64,000 nucleotides of DNA from assembly GCA_013076295.1 (NCBI GenBank), contig RQOL01000876.1:2604001-2668000 (forward strand). Reading direction: 5' to 3'. Of the stretch, positions 21,787-36,700 are shown piece by piece. The stretch is from Sanderia malayensis (Eukaryota > Cnidaria > Scyphozoa > Semaeostomeae > Pelagiidae). The number at the start of each line of letters is the position of its first letter. Position 1 is the stretch's first letter. The notes under the pieces were generated by a model. That model did no database searches, was not told the DNA's origin, and saw nothing but the letters and a program-made list of their open reading frames with translations. Position numbers and translations under genes: made by a program.

Positions 21787-24700
21787 ATGTTGGCAAGACG
21801 TAAGTGAACTTTATGCACATGACTCGATCTCAAATCTCCTTAACTTCTATTTTTGCAACGATTTGCTTTAATTAAACCGCATTCCGAGCTGCTTTCTCTT
21901 GTGGATTAATCGTCAATTTTTTCCTGCCTACAGAATTGATAATTGGGTTGACATTTGTATTTATCATACATCAAGCTTCTGCAATAAGAGTTTGCTCGAG
22001 TCAGGAGGTCAGTATTGATTTGGGCCTGTAATTTATTGCTTTAAGTTGATTCTTCCTATCCAAAAAAAAACGAGTTTGGACCTTAATGTATTCATGTGCT
22101 CGTCAACATGACTCATTGGACATGTTTAAATAGTGTTTTATGCTAACGTTAACTTCGATGTAGAATAAGAATTAGAATCAGCTGTTAGGATTAACTATTA
22201 GCGCAAGATTGAGAAAAGGTGGGCATTTTTTGCCGCTATATAATATATCCAAGTTGCGTGCGTAACTATATTGATGTAATGAAATAATTAAACATATAAA
22301 AATCAGTTACTTTGAAGATTAGTACAACGTTTCGGGCTGGACCCGTTATCATATGACTGATAACGGAAAATTACAGACCCAATCTTCAAAGTAACTGATT
22401 CTTATACGTTAAATTATTTTTTGCCGCTACTCATAAAACTAATAGCAAAGTTGATGGTATCAACATAGGTCTCACATACGAATATTACGTTTTTAAAAAC
22501 TCATTTACACTTTTGTTTTCTTGTAAATACTACTTGTAAACGTGATTATATTTTGACAACAATCAAATGCTTGCGAAGGGTGAATATAATTTGCCTTACG
22601 CGAGTAATCAGTAACCGATTCGCTCCGAAATGTAATAGTTGTTTTTGTGGATACATTTTGGGCATTTATGAACGTAATTGTAAAAGCAGGTCCTTTTAGC
22701 ATTTTGAGATGAATTTGGATTTATTCACAGTTCGGCAATGATTATAATAGGACGACAGCTGCAAGATGAAAAACAATTTTGCTTTTCCCATTGGGATTAC
22801 AATCATACCTGCAAAACCTACATGCGCGAAATTGCTTGTTTCTTGGTAACGAAGGAAATATAATTAAACAAGTCGGTTTTAAGAACATTCGATTTGGAAA
22901 CTTTAACGAACCATGACAATTGAAAACCACGTGGTTTGTCTGATTGAGTCTGATCAGCCAATCAGATTCGATAAAATCGAAAGATGTGCCAATCAACGTA
23001 GTTCTATGTTACACGTATCTTGCACACGAGGTAACACTTGTCCTCGCATCTCGATTTTTCATTTGACAAAGAGAAAAACTCTTGGCAACTTCATCCAATC
23101 AAATGTTTTTATTTATCAATTCCCTTGCCAGTTGCTATTTACTGTTGTTTGTTTGCTTCTATTGGCAACAAAGCCGTGACGTTTGTTTTCGCGTTGCGTG
23201 GAAACAAACATTCGAACTAATGCTGACATTTAAAAACCTGAAATACAAAAATTAATAATTAATTATGTTATTCCGGTAAATTTATTGGACGTACAAATGA
23301 TAAATTATAAATGAATATTCAAGTTAATGAATTCTTTTCATGCTTGCTAATTCATGAATCCTGAATTTTCCCCGCGGTTTGGCGTCAAGCTCTAAATAAA
23401 CAAGATTTTCTCTTTCTGCCAAGTTTCTACCCGTAGTCAATTGATTTAGGCACCCTTTCTTCAATTGACCATTGATATGTAAACAAAGGCCATGTAAAAG
23501 GGAGTCGAAAATTTATTAGAAATATATAGAAAAATATAGTAAAGAATGGGAAAAATATGAGATGAAGAGTATGTAAAAGGTATATCAAAATACATATAAA
23601 GATAAGCACAGCAAAAAGTCTGGTATAGAGTACCGTAAATCCTTGAATAAGCCCCCACCTCCGAATAAGCCCCCATCCTGATAATCATTTACAAGGATAT
23701 TGAGCCCAAGTTTCCAGACATTAAAGTTGTTTAGTGAATGTATTCCAAATAACAACGAGTTTAAGCAAATAACTTTATTGATTGGCTGCATCGTATAGCT
23801 TTTATTTTGCTTAATACATATTGAACAATTATCCAGCTGAAATTTCGTTTTTATAATTAAATAATAGATGGAAAAGTGCAGTAAAAAGTGAAGGAAGCTA
23901 CAGTTCAAGATTATAGTTTTTATTTTCCTTTTATAGGAGCAATGCATTTTTCTTTCGGAAAGAGCGAAGGTGTGCAGGAATGCTGAAGCCAGATGCCAGG
24001 GCTGGGCAAACAAAATTCAGAATTTACGAAACATCTCGGATGAATTTTTGAGGTAATCTTCAAACAATAGATCACCTACTTTTGCATAGAGAATGATTTT
24101 GTAACTCTCTCTTTTTATCAAATATATTCTCGTACAAAAGGGATATAACTACAGTCGACTCTCGCTATCTCTTACTCGCGGGGGGAATAAAAATTTGTTC
24201 GACATAGCGGGAGCTCGAGATATGCGAACTAAATTCGCCCAACTAGAGAACGAGGGTAAATGGGAATCTGTTCGAGATAGCGAGTTGTTCGAGATAACCG
24301 AGTTTGATATAGCGAGGTTCGACTGTAGTAAATTCATTTCACTCAACTCAGATACTGATTCAGAAACATTAATATTTTATTAGGCCGAGTCCGTGGAACG
24401 CTTCTTGCTCAGAGGAAGAAAAATTTTGCAGTTTAACATCGCAATGCATAAGGAAATCATTACAATGCAACTTGCATACATTGTACCAAGGTGTTCGAAA
24501 TACAACGACCCCATGGGGAGACTCGTGTCCATCAGGACAGGACTACTGTCCCGTTTTAGCCTCGTGTATCCCAATGGGCAAGAACTGCTCACTAGAGCAA
24601 TTGCACAATTATTTACAACAACCAGACAGCTATGCTTACTATAATGCTAGTTGTTTAAGAAATGAGACTTACTGCCCAGGTTCTCGAACATGCATTTCCA

Positions 24701-27700
24701 ATGCCACTACCTGTAACTATGCGACTGCATTAAACTTGTTGGCATCTGGTATACCATGCAATGGGAATTCAACATTCTGTGTTCATCAAAGAAAATGTAT
24801 CAATGGACCATGCAGCCCGATGAACGTCACACAATTCCACGTTTCTAATAACAACACGGGTTTGTGGGAATTATTTTGATTTCATTTGCGTTTTAATTGT
24901 TACGGCTTTGTCAGATGTAAAGCAGGGAGGAAGAGCAATTCAACTTTAGCAGTGTAATTAGCAATAGGTAAATTCGTCGGGAAACTTAGGGGGTTGGGGA
25001 ATAAACATCAAAGGTATAAACCTGTTTACAGCCTGGTACTTGATGAAATCAAGAGACAAGATTTCAATTCTATTTTTAGGCATGAAATTATATTGTGATA
25101 ATTTCCAGTACATCTGCCCGATGGTAATCAAAAGTGCGCAGAAGTGTAAAGCGATGCTTGGCGTACAAGCCGAATGCCAACCAATGTGCAGGTAGATTTA
25201 TAAACATTCTGTTTGAATAAATGAAAATTTATCTCTCTTTTTTTCTGTTTTGGTTTCTGTATTTGATAATTGATTGATATGAAATAACTTATGAAGTACA
25301 CAAGTTGATTGATTGTTGCTAAAAATGTATGTATCGTTTTCATTTTTCTTCAGTCCTATTCCCACGGGTAATTGCAAGTGTGCAAATTCAAGTGAATACA
25401 AGTGCTCAATGAAGTAATTTTTTATTTCTTTTTACATCCAATATGTTTTTAATGACATAATTTGATGTTCTTCTTGTCTTCTTTCTCATTTTCTTCTTTA
25501 TCTTCCCCTTCCTCTCCTTCCTTCTCTTCCTCTCCTTCCTTATCTTCCCCTTCTTTTTCTGCTCTTCTACCTTGTTTCAACGAGTCCCGATTGTCTGTGA
25601 ATCCACATATAATAACAACTACTAAAGAGATAACTATGATTATATATGTTGATATATTGTGTAATTATTTTGTAGAGCGAAGTGCATAAGTGTCACTATT
25701 CCTTGTGCCGACGCAGCGAGCTATGTTTGCCCCTCATCTCCTCATGTACCGTCACCTTCGCCTGTCGCTGTCATGAATGCAACCACATCACCTTACCATA
25801 ACAGAACAATGATGAATGCAACCACATCACCTTTCCATAACGGAACATTGATGAATGCAACCACATTACCTTACCATAACAGAACATTGATGAATGCAAC
25901 TGGATTACCTTATCATAACGCAACGCATCCTCATATCTCGCCTTCTCCTACTACAAATAAAACCGTAATGATGTCACCAACATCCTCTCCATCATGTTAT
26001 CATAGATGTGCTCCCGGTAGAAATTATTGCTCTATGCTGTAAGTGCTTTATTACATTCTATTATAATATCATACTATTATTATGACCGTATGATTTTCAT
26101 TTAGCCACTCTAAGTCACATCTGGATCATTCTATTTCTAGGAACAAGTGTATCTTGATTGGCTATCGGCATTGCAATTACGGGCCTTATTGTGCCAAAGG
26201 TAAGCAAATTTGTTTATTCTCATTATTACGGGACAATTACTCGATCTTATCATCTACGTTTTAAATTAGCATGGTATTTATATATGAATACGCGACTCTA
26301 TAATTTACCGCTTAAAGCGAATTTATATGTTTTTAGAGCTGTCTTAGAGCAGTTTTAATGACTACTTCTGATTTGTCGTTGAATTTTTTCAAGGTTTCAT
26401 GTACACAAATGGAACTTGCACGAAATCAAACTTTCATTACAACCACTCGGTTACTACAATCAGACCAAGCCACAGGCCTCCAAATGCTACTGTAATAAGA
26501 CCAAGTCACAGGCCTCCAAATGCTACTGTAATGAGACCAAGCCACAGGACTCCAAGTGCTTCTGTAATAAGACCAAGCCACAGGCCTCCGAATGCCACGG
26601 TAATGAGACCAAGCCACAGGCCTCCAAGTGCCTCTGTAATGAGACCAAGCCACAGGCCTCCAAGTGGTTCGTTTATCAGACCATCTGCAAGCCGCAAGGC
26701 TTTTATTACCTCTGCAATTCGACCATCTGCAACACCTACTTCACCTCGACCACAAAAGAAATACGCTCTCCTTCAATTAGGTGGAGATGTGAGACCCTTG
26801 AATGACACATTGCCACAACTTGATTCGTCTTTCAAAATTGCAATTAGTGCCTTGCCTGGAACTTCAATGAATTCAGAATGGCAGGCATATTATGATGGCT
26901 CATGGCACACAATTGATGCAACAACGATTTCACAAGGCAGTGCTCTTGTTCTTTCACTCAGCGATAAAATCAAGTATGATTCTCTTATTGTCATTTTAGC
27001 ATTTATATTCATTGCGTATACCGTAAGTTCATTAAGCCCCCGGGGCTTATTTTGCACAAAATAATTTAAGGTGGGGGCTTATTCGAGGAGGGGGCTTATT
27101 CGAGGGGGGCTTGATCAAGGACTTACGGTACTGCCTTGCTTGCTTGCATAACTGGATGTTTGTTGCATAAGTGTTTGTAATGATGAGTTTTTTGCCTGGT
27201 TGAATGCTTTATTTTCCCATAAATTGACGCGAATGATATTTATCTATGATTTAGGTACCGTGCAAAGCCTGCAAACAACACGTTTCATGGTCCACTCATG
27301 ATCAACATTTCGTCAGTGGCACTATCTGCTGCTTCAGGTTCCAAAGTCAATGCTTCGTCATCACTAAAGTCAGCACAATTGATGCTTCTATTTTTTCCAG
27401 ACAAGCTTACGCCTCCTTTTGAAATTCGTAACGCAACATGGAATATCAAGGAAGATGACAGAAATTGCAGAGGAAAAATCCAGGTATCCTTAGCCGTCTT
27501 TTATTTCATCATAATAAAGTGACATTTTATTTTGCTCACATCCTATTCAAGTTGGGTCCTATTTTCCATTATTTTTCATTTCCATAGCTTTCCATTGCTA
27601 TCAATAGCCAATTTCGTTGCTCAATTTTTTGAAGCTAATGTTGTCAATTTTCTTCGCCTCATCCATCTTGTTTATCATCATCTTCTTTTAGGTTCGAAAC

Positions 27701-30700
27701 CTTGTTCGATCCCCAATGCCGAATCTTGACAAATTAAACGAAGTATCTTATGATTCAAGCAACTTACACGTCATCAGATTCAAGCGAGCAGTTAATAGTT
27801 ATCGAGCAGTTCCAGAAATACTACCAACTAGTTTCTCCCGAGGTATATATTCTGACATATTCTGGTTCATGTTATTTTTCATTCTCCGCCCCTGCCACGG
27901 AACGTTAAAGAAGTCTTCTTTAGAAATAATTATGGCAATAATATAACAGCCTATTTCGTATTTATTACCTTCTCACAGGACAACTCTACGTTGTGAGAAG
28001 TTTAATTAAAAGTACAATTGGTTCAACAACGTTTATTCCAAATCCAACGGATTTCCTATGCTTTACGCCTGACAAAGACTTCTATGGTAAATTGAAATTG
28101 CGATTACGTAACTGTTATTCTGGCCCGCTTTTCGCAAAGAAATGCCACAATCAAATACAGGACATTGAAATCAACGTAAGCAATGTGGATGATCCCTTCA
28201 CGTGCCAACCTGGTCGATTTTCATTACCAATTATTGGCAGTGGTGTGACAATTGGTAACATCACAGGAAATACAAATGTTGTCCCGGATATCGACGGAGG
28301 AAGAACAGGTAATTTAATCTTGTCCTATTTATTTTGTCCAGATTCTATAATTTATTTCATATCCTTTTAGTTTTTCTTTCCCTGTAATACTTCATGTAAT
28401 CATCCTCAATATTCTTCTTTCATGCTACTAACTTTATGCCACGTGTTCGTTTTCCCTTCTCCCCCCCTCCTTTTTGTCTCCTATCATATCAGTGTTCGAT
28501 CTCTGACATTATAGGCTTGGCTATTGTGTATGCCGTAAATTCATCACACGGAGCTTTTCAATATCAATTTTCCGGTGAATCCAGTTGGCAACCGTTGCTC
28601 GTGAACTCGAACCCCCGACCTTATGGCAAACAAGCAGTGAACAGCTTGGATCTAATCTTTCTGTCTCGAAATGACAAAGTTCGATTTACTGCCAAGGACA
28701 ACACGACAGGTTGGTCGCCGAGAGATGCTCTCATTCACACGACATTGCATGCATTTGCATGGAATGAAGATGACGGAAGACCTCATGGAAGAAACAGCTC
28801 TGTCTCACTGACTGCTTACACGACAACTTTATGTAAACGATTTCCAAGATCAATCTGCTGCAATATTATTCAAGTGACGTCACACCGCAAGCAGGCACCC
28901 AGTGGATGTGATAATAGGCCAGGGTCAACACGTGTTTTCGACGCGTGCGGAGTATGCGGTGGAAAAAATTTCACGTGCATGGGCTGCGATGGTGTTGTCA
29001 ATTCGGGAGCTTTAATTGGTATGTATTTCAGAAAAATCTCATCTGTAATAGTGGACATGAGTTCTGGAACACTTAAGACCATTGCAATTTCTGCCCATTC
29101 CTCTTGTCTCTCTCCGGAGAAAGGCATATTGAATATCGACAACTTTCATTTGCATGGTGACCACAAGGGTCTGATTGTGAGAGCAACGTTGTTTTAGGGA
29201 GAGTGTAGGCTCACGAGTACCTTTTGACAATCTGTTTCGTATATTTTTAAGTGTCAAATGGACTTTCTACTATTGTATTGCATATTGTGTTCAATTTTTT
29301 TGATTCTCTCTCGAGTTCAATCATTTATAATTCCTTTTGCTTTTCCTTGCAGATACATGTGGTCGATGCACCAATGGCACAACCGGCCTTGCATACAATT
29401 ATCTCGTGGACTGTGCTGGCCAGTGTAACAGATCAGTTGTCGCATCTTGCGGTTCTTGCCAATTGAAAAATGAGCCTCTTATCGACTTCAGAGACTGCGC
29501 TGGCGCGTGTAATGGAAAAGCTACCACTAACAAATGCGGTCGCTGTGTAGGAGGAAATACTACCAAGCCACTTACGGATGGTAAAAAAACTTTTCATTTT
29601 ATTAGAGAACTTCTCTTATCTATAACGTGTACTAACAATATTTACTATCTAAGACCATCTAATACTATCTAAGACCATCTAATGCTAAGACCATCTAATG
29701 CTGAGACCATCTAATACCATCCAAGACCATCTAATGCTATCTAAGACCATCTAAGACCATCTAAGACCATCTAATACAGTGGAATTCTGTGCAAATTGGG
29801 TAGTAATCAATTTGAAATCAACGTTGTTTAGGTATGGATGCATGTGGTGTTTGTGGTGGTGATAATTCAACATGCAAAGATTGTAATGGAACAGTCAATG
29901 GTGAAAAACGACGGGATATATGTGGATTTTGCCTTCTACCTACCGACCCGAATAGTAATAAGAACTGCATCAAGCTTGGCACTGCATCGTTATTAATTGT
30001 TCCCAATTCCATTGCGAGCAAATTCAATATTCCTGCAGCTGGAATTAATCAATTTTCAACTTTCACCTGTGAATTCGTAAATGCAGCAAACACCAGGTTC
30101 ATACATTTATTATACATTCTTGATCTCTTTCTCTCCCTCCCTCCTTATTCATCTTTTTGGGTATTCCTCCCTTTATTCTTTCGTATTCTATTTTTATTTA
30201 TTTGCTTTCTTTTCTCATTTCTCTTCTCCTTATTCTTTTTATTTGTTTTTAATTATTATAGTTTATCATCTTTTTCCTTCTACTTATAATAATCACTCGT
30301 GGCAGCTGAATAATCTCGTATTGTTTTGTGTTTAGGGTTTCATCTTTGGAAAACACATTTATTGTACAGAACTCCGTGAAGAAAGCATTATCCATCAAAT
30401 CCCCAACAAATATCATTGCTGGAAGATACAAAATCGTGTGCATCTTCGATAGCACTGTGACAAAGACTGCTCAAAGAAATATAACAGTCTACAACAAACA
30501 AAGTACTGTAGTAACAACAGCAACACCTTCTGAATCGATCTATAACCAGGCAGTTAATATCACATTAACTGGTCAGAACTTTATCGATTCGCCTGATATT
30601 CTTTGCATTACAAAGCGAAATTTGCGATTTCCAGCCACGTTTATAAGCAGCACCCAGGTTCAATGCGAAATTCCAGCCATGCCCAAGTCTATGAGGCTTA

Positions 30701-33700
30701 AGTTATCAGTCTCATTCTCACGCATCGACCGAACCTTCAACGAATCAAACTCTGCCTTGTTTGAGATGTACGCCTTTGTTGCTAACATTCGTTATTGCAA
30801 GTTTACTAACAATTTGCAAGGAATCTTTATTGCGTTATCCTCTGCATCGAAGTCTGTCGCAAGAAGTCTAGCATGTGCTACCTATCTAAACGATACATCT
30901 GGACTCGGTACAAAGGCCAGATGTTATTCGAAAGGTAAAACAACATTTCTCATCAGACTGGGAAGGTCTGCAAACATATCGCCATCTACAACTCTCTTTT
31001 TCAAGGCATCCAGCATTAAAGATTTCTATGGAGAAGTCACCAAGTATTCTTCACAGACTTTATCTTGCTCTGTTGGAGGGCCTGATGTTGTGGTCAAGCC
31101 AGCAATTCGATTCAACGCTCCCTCTACTATCGGTAAGCATCTCTAAATGTCGTTAGAAGCCACTATTTGGGGTCTACAGTTTGAACAGTTTAAAGTTCTT
31201 GGGCACTCCCCCTAACATAATGGGCTTGTTTACCCTAATCCAATCATAGGGTAAACCAGCCCATTGTGCCTAGTGCCAATCATACTCTCGTACTTACTCT
31301 CCATTCTGGCTTTCACCCCTGTCAGAATATTCTTTTAGAAGGAAGACAGTAATTGGTAGATGTAGATGTAGATGTCTATTCAGGCCAATCATTAATCTAT
31401 GTGTCATTTTTCCATGCGAATAGGTGTCTGTTCAAAGACAACGCTATTTGCAGTGCAGCCATCGGGAACAGGTGGAAGACCATTGAAAATATCATGGAGT
31501 GTTATTGTTCATCCTTCATACACAACAGCATTGACAGCCTTGCAAACTGCTGCCATTCAGAGTATCAATAGTACTCTTGCAACCACATTTACCAATGTTT
31601 GGAGAGTTGTACTTGCAGCTAATTCAAGTCTAATTGGTGTCAAGCTACGTTACAGTGTTAAAGTTCAGAACTTTCTTGGCCAGTCGAGCACATTCACCCG
31701 CAGTGTTGAAAGGATCAATTCGAATGCACCATCTTTGTTCGTTGGCGCCAAAAATCGCAGAATAAAAGTGTCTCAGAAACTCGTTATGAAAGGTAACGAA
31801 CATTATCATTCTTTTCATATCAGCTCTGATAAGTTCACTGGATTGAGCAGTGGGTTTTAATTACACCATGTCTCATTTTACTTAGCTTCAATTGCATTAT
31901 GTAATATGCGAATGAGCCAAATTTAGGGGGGGGGGTCTTGTCTTGTGAGCTGGAAGGGGCTTCTCATATTGATGTTATATGATTATTGTATGCTGTATTT
32001 TCTTGTATATAGTGAAGACAATTTTCGAAGCCAAGTGTCTGCAAGGAAGTGGTACAAGCGTTAGTGTTGCATGGACAGTAGATGCAGTTGACGTCACACT
32101 GGCAAGGTCGGACAAGAAGAAGATTCTAGTGCCAAGGAATTCCTTGAAACCAGGAATGGTAAACAAGTGAAATATAAAATAAATTCTTCTCTCTTTGTTT
32201 TTTTGTTACTATTGTTGTTTTATTAATCATATTCGTATTTATCTTTTTTGTAGACATATGTTTTCACTGTGTCAGTTGCTATGTCAAGCGACCCAACTTC
32301 ATCGGTTTCTGAATCAATAACTGTCACGACAATTTCTTCAGCCTTGGTTGCTGTCATAAAAAGTACATTTGTTGCTTCAATTATTTGTTTGTCCTATCAT
32401 TCTAAATACTTGCTTACATTCTGACCTGGTTCATCTGATTTGACCTCTCACTTCTAATCCCTGATCTGTGATTTTTGATTTATCACCCCTGACCTTTAAT
32501 CTCCAACCTCCTAATTCCAATCCCTGACTCGCTTCGTTCTGATCATAAACAAAATGCTACAGTGTCATGTAACATGCAAAAGCCAACTGTAACGATGTAA
32601 CAATGCTTTTTTTCATGTAACCAGTTCCAAGTACAATTGGTTTCACGGAGTCCCTTGTTCTCAATGGTGACCAGTCCCTTGATCCTGACTCAAGCAGTGA
32701 AACTGCAAAATTTAGATGGGAAATTCTCACATCAACTGGAAAGCCAGTTTATCACAGAGGAAGCCTTTTGATATTTAACGAACAGAAACCCACCATCAAA
32801 CTGGATTCGAAACTAAAAAGCATTGGCAGGTAAAATATAGAACAATTTAAGTGAGAATATGGTAAAAGCGAATTATCATTTTGATATAAATATTCATAAT
32901 TAACAATCAATAATAATTGATGTCAATAAATGATATTTATAATTGTTTTTATTGTTTCTTTAGTTATCTTGTTGAGTTGACATATTCAAAAGGCAGCAGA
33001 AAATCAACAGCCCGGAGCTCTCTTGTTGTCATTTCAAATATTCCACCACAAATTTTCACTCCAAGCTCGCTTGAAAAACTGGACCCAACAAAAAGAACCC
33101 TGATTCGTGCTGAAGTATGTGGTATTGGTTCTTTGACATACACTTGGAGCTGTCAAGGTAATAGAAGTTCATGGTAATTATAGTAATGGATCGCTATGTC
33201 GACTGTCGATTCTACTATGGATTGATTTAATTTCTTGATGTCAATTGTACATGTTTCTTTTCATTTTTCATGTTTAGGCTGTGATGGAGTGTCTCTAAGT
33301 GATATGGTATTGAATAGAATATCTGGAAGTAGAAACATGAAGAGGAAAAGATGTTTCAGACCTGATCTTGGTATTAAAGCCAATCAGTTCCTTGGTGGTG
33401 CTACTTACACACTTTCCCTTACATGTTCAACCCCAACAACTTCGGTTACATCCAATGTTACTGTATCCATGAATGCAGCACCCAGTGAAGGTAATAGGAC
33501 GCTTATAATAAACGCCTGTTTTTAAGTGACGCTGCCGATAAACGCTCCTCTTCTTTAAATTCCGCTGATAATTAACGCATTTTTTTCAAAGGATGTTTAT
33601 CATAAACGCCTCTCTCTTTCAAACAGGGTTCGTACCTGTCTTTTCGTAAACCCCACGAATGAACATTTCTTAAAAGATCCACTGCTTCCAAACGCTCCCA

Positions 33701-36700
33701 TTATTGCCTCTATGAATCACCTTTGTCCATTTTCTTCACAGGCGCTCTGACAGTAACTCCAACAACTGGTAATGCAACTGTGACAGAATTTACATTTGAT
33801 GCATCGCAAGGTTTTGCTGATGATGAAAGTGATTTTCCTTTGACTTACACATTCTGCTATGCAAGAAAGAGCGGCAAGGAAAACTGCCTTCCTACAGTTG
33901 AAGATAATTTCCACTCAGGTCAAATACTGCCACCAGGTATAATTATTTCTTTTCTTCTTCTTTAAATTCTTCCTTCTTCACCTTTACCTTCCTTTTGTTT
34001 TCTTCATCTTTATCTTCTCTCTGTTTCTTTCTTTCTTCTTTCTCTAGTTCTTTGTCCTCTCTTCCTTTCATCTTCTTTTTGGAAGGACATGAAGATATTT
34101 TGAGCTGCTACGAATGCAACACATATTTCATTTTCTACAGGTGATCCTGCCAATGGTTATTTGTTGAATGTTATTGTTTACGTTGCTGACATATATGGAG
34201 CATCATCACGTGCGGACTTCAACGTCACTGTCAATCCCCCACCAGCCAAATCTGACTCTGATTTCGCGGCTGAAGTCGCCAATTTCCAAGCAGAAATTGC
34301 TCAAGATCCCCTGGCAGTTTGTGGTGAGTAAATGCGATAGGCGATGATTCAAACACAATGTAAATTACCCTAAATCAAGCATGTTCACGTGAGACATCAG
34401 CGCACAATGCAACACGGCGCAGCAAAGTTTTACATCCGTTCTTTCTGACTAGTTTAATATTCCATGTTCTGCAACTTTAGACTGAGTCATTATCTTTTCA
34501 GCTAAAATCTCAGTAAACCTCGATGCCATGGATGCAACCAGTGGCATCACTTCCGAATCTCTCTCTGATGCCCAAGCCGAAAGTCGACAGAATTTGGCCA
34601 ACATGGTATGACGTCATCATGCTATTCGCTTTAAACGTAGACAGGTTATCGGGCTGATTGAAATCAAGCTATTATATATATAGACCCATGTTGTAAGAAT
34701 GCGTTCGTAGGCGTCTGACACAACAGATGATAGCTTTGAAAAACTTGACAATAGTATATTTGTATGTATTCTACCATGCGATAGAAAGCTATTCACCGTG
34801 GTCGTTAGAAATCAAGTTAGAAAATTCTGCTTTTTTTTAGATAATGGGCCAAGTGAGTTCAGGATCAGTTCCAACAAAGGAAGGAAAGAAAACCTTGCGA
34901 CTTACAATTATAGCCGTCTTCAAGTCTTCGGGGTCCCGGATGGATAAAGCAACCAAACTGAGCATGACCACAAATATGCTAATCTTGATTGGTGTGACTG
35001 TGACGTCACCATCAAAAAGACGCAGAAGGGCAGTCACTTCGCCTGTCATTGATCCAATCACTGCTGCCGCAGTATGTTCTTCTATTCGTTTATCCCTTCT
35101 ATTCTTACATTCTTCTATTCTTCTATTCTTCTGTACTTCTACCATTTGCTTGTTGACTGTGATGTTGATATGCTTATTGCGTTACTATTTGTGTTATTGT
35201 TTATTCCTTGTTTGTTTGCATGTTAGTTGCTTTTTGTTTTGTTTTGCTTTTCTTTGTTTATTTATGTTGCTGCCAAGCCCTCTCCTTACCTTTCTATCTG
35301 TTTCCTTATTATAATATTATGTCGTGTTTTCCACATTCAGGCCGAGCAAAATCTGGTCCCCTACGAATCATTGGATGCGACATTATTCGATTCGACGAGC
35401 CAGACATCAAAGCAGAATTTCCTGACTTATCTTGACGCATTAATGGCCGGTATGTGTGGTAACATGTTCATTGGGCAATCAGCCGCAATTGCCCGGTCAA
35501 AGATTGTTGTTATTCAAGCAGAATATAAAGATTTCTCAAGCATGAACAACACGTTCTTGTCCCTCGGTGCCTGCTCAGACTGTACAAGTTACATTACCAA
35601 CGCATCTTACGTTGCCCTTGGTAACTCACTTCTCGATACGTATTCATCATATACCTGTGACGTCAGTAAAGGAACAAGTTGTTCTGGTGCGTGCATTACA
35701 TCTGCGCAGGTAGGTGATTGTGTTGATTAGCTGTGATTACGATATGTGATTATGATTGGCTAGCTTTTGATTTGAATGATCGTGATTGATTGTCTGTTTT
35801 AGATGCCTGATGATTTCCTGTCTACGTCGTTGAACTCGTCAAGAATAAGCAATGTTCTTCGACTGAAGTTGCTCAACCCAGAAACGTCTGACCATGCAGA
35901 ATTAGCAGCAACAGATTTGGCCAATCCAATTGTTGTTAAGATACCCGTCACCAGGACGACCAACGGATCATACCAGGTAAATATCCTTGTCGTAATATTC
36001 TCTTCACCCAGTGTCTCGTTCTCAATAAGTAAAATATTACCATGGGTATTTTTTACACGCCATTTGTGGTGCATAATTATCATAGTTATATATCAGATTG
36101 CACTCAATGAAATTTTAATATTGCTGAATTTAACAGAGTACAGTCAAATCTGTATAGTTCGAACTCGTGTAATTCAAAGTCTATCTAATTGGAACGAAAT
36201 TTGAGGATCACTAATGAGCCATTCCTTGTGGAACGACCCTCCATAATTCGAACCTTTGACGGGTTCACTGTATTTCACTTCAACGATTTTATCAGATAAT
36301 AGCTGCTAATGCTGGTTAAATGTATATAGAAGTGAGGGTTGGAGTTAGTTCTAGGGCTGTGTTGGGTTTGAGGTGAGGATTAACTTTATGGTCGTTTCAT
36401 ATTGATTCAACAGCAGAAGTGAGTTAGCCACGTTTTCTTTTTTTCCAGTGTCATGTTTGGGACTCGACATCTAGTACTTGGGTTCAAAATGGAATATATA
36501 CAACGTCACAAGATTTGATGGTATCTGGTAACACTTCATACGTGTCATGCACTGTTAATAAGACGGCCTACATTGCTGTATTCGAAGGTCCAACAATTGT
36601 AGCAAGTATGCATCCTTCATTTTATTTCAATTCATGTTATGTCTTGTGTTCCATAAGCCCGTGTTTATCTGAAATAGGGATCGAATGGCCTTGTGAATTA

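Noticed and set aside
22742..23220. Overlapping frames on both strands in intron 2 of the REJ gene
   Set aside because: Short, with mixed composition and no homology that I can see. The adjoining exons splice over the region in phase.
26416..26805. 129-codon frame overlapping the REJ exon (NKTKPQASKCY repeats)
   Set aside because: It is the shifted reading of the 36-bp repeat. Splice phase from both sides fixes the other frame.
33491..33741. Repeated ataaacgcc motifs in a REJ intron as a MITE
   Set aside because: Several ataaacgc copies are seen, but I could not define inverted ends or a target duplication.
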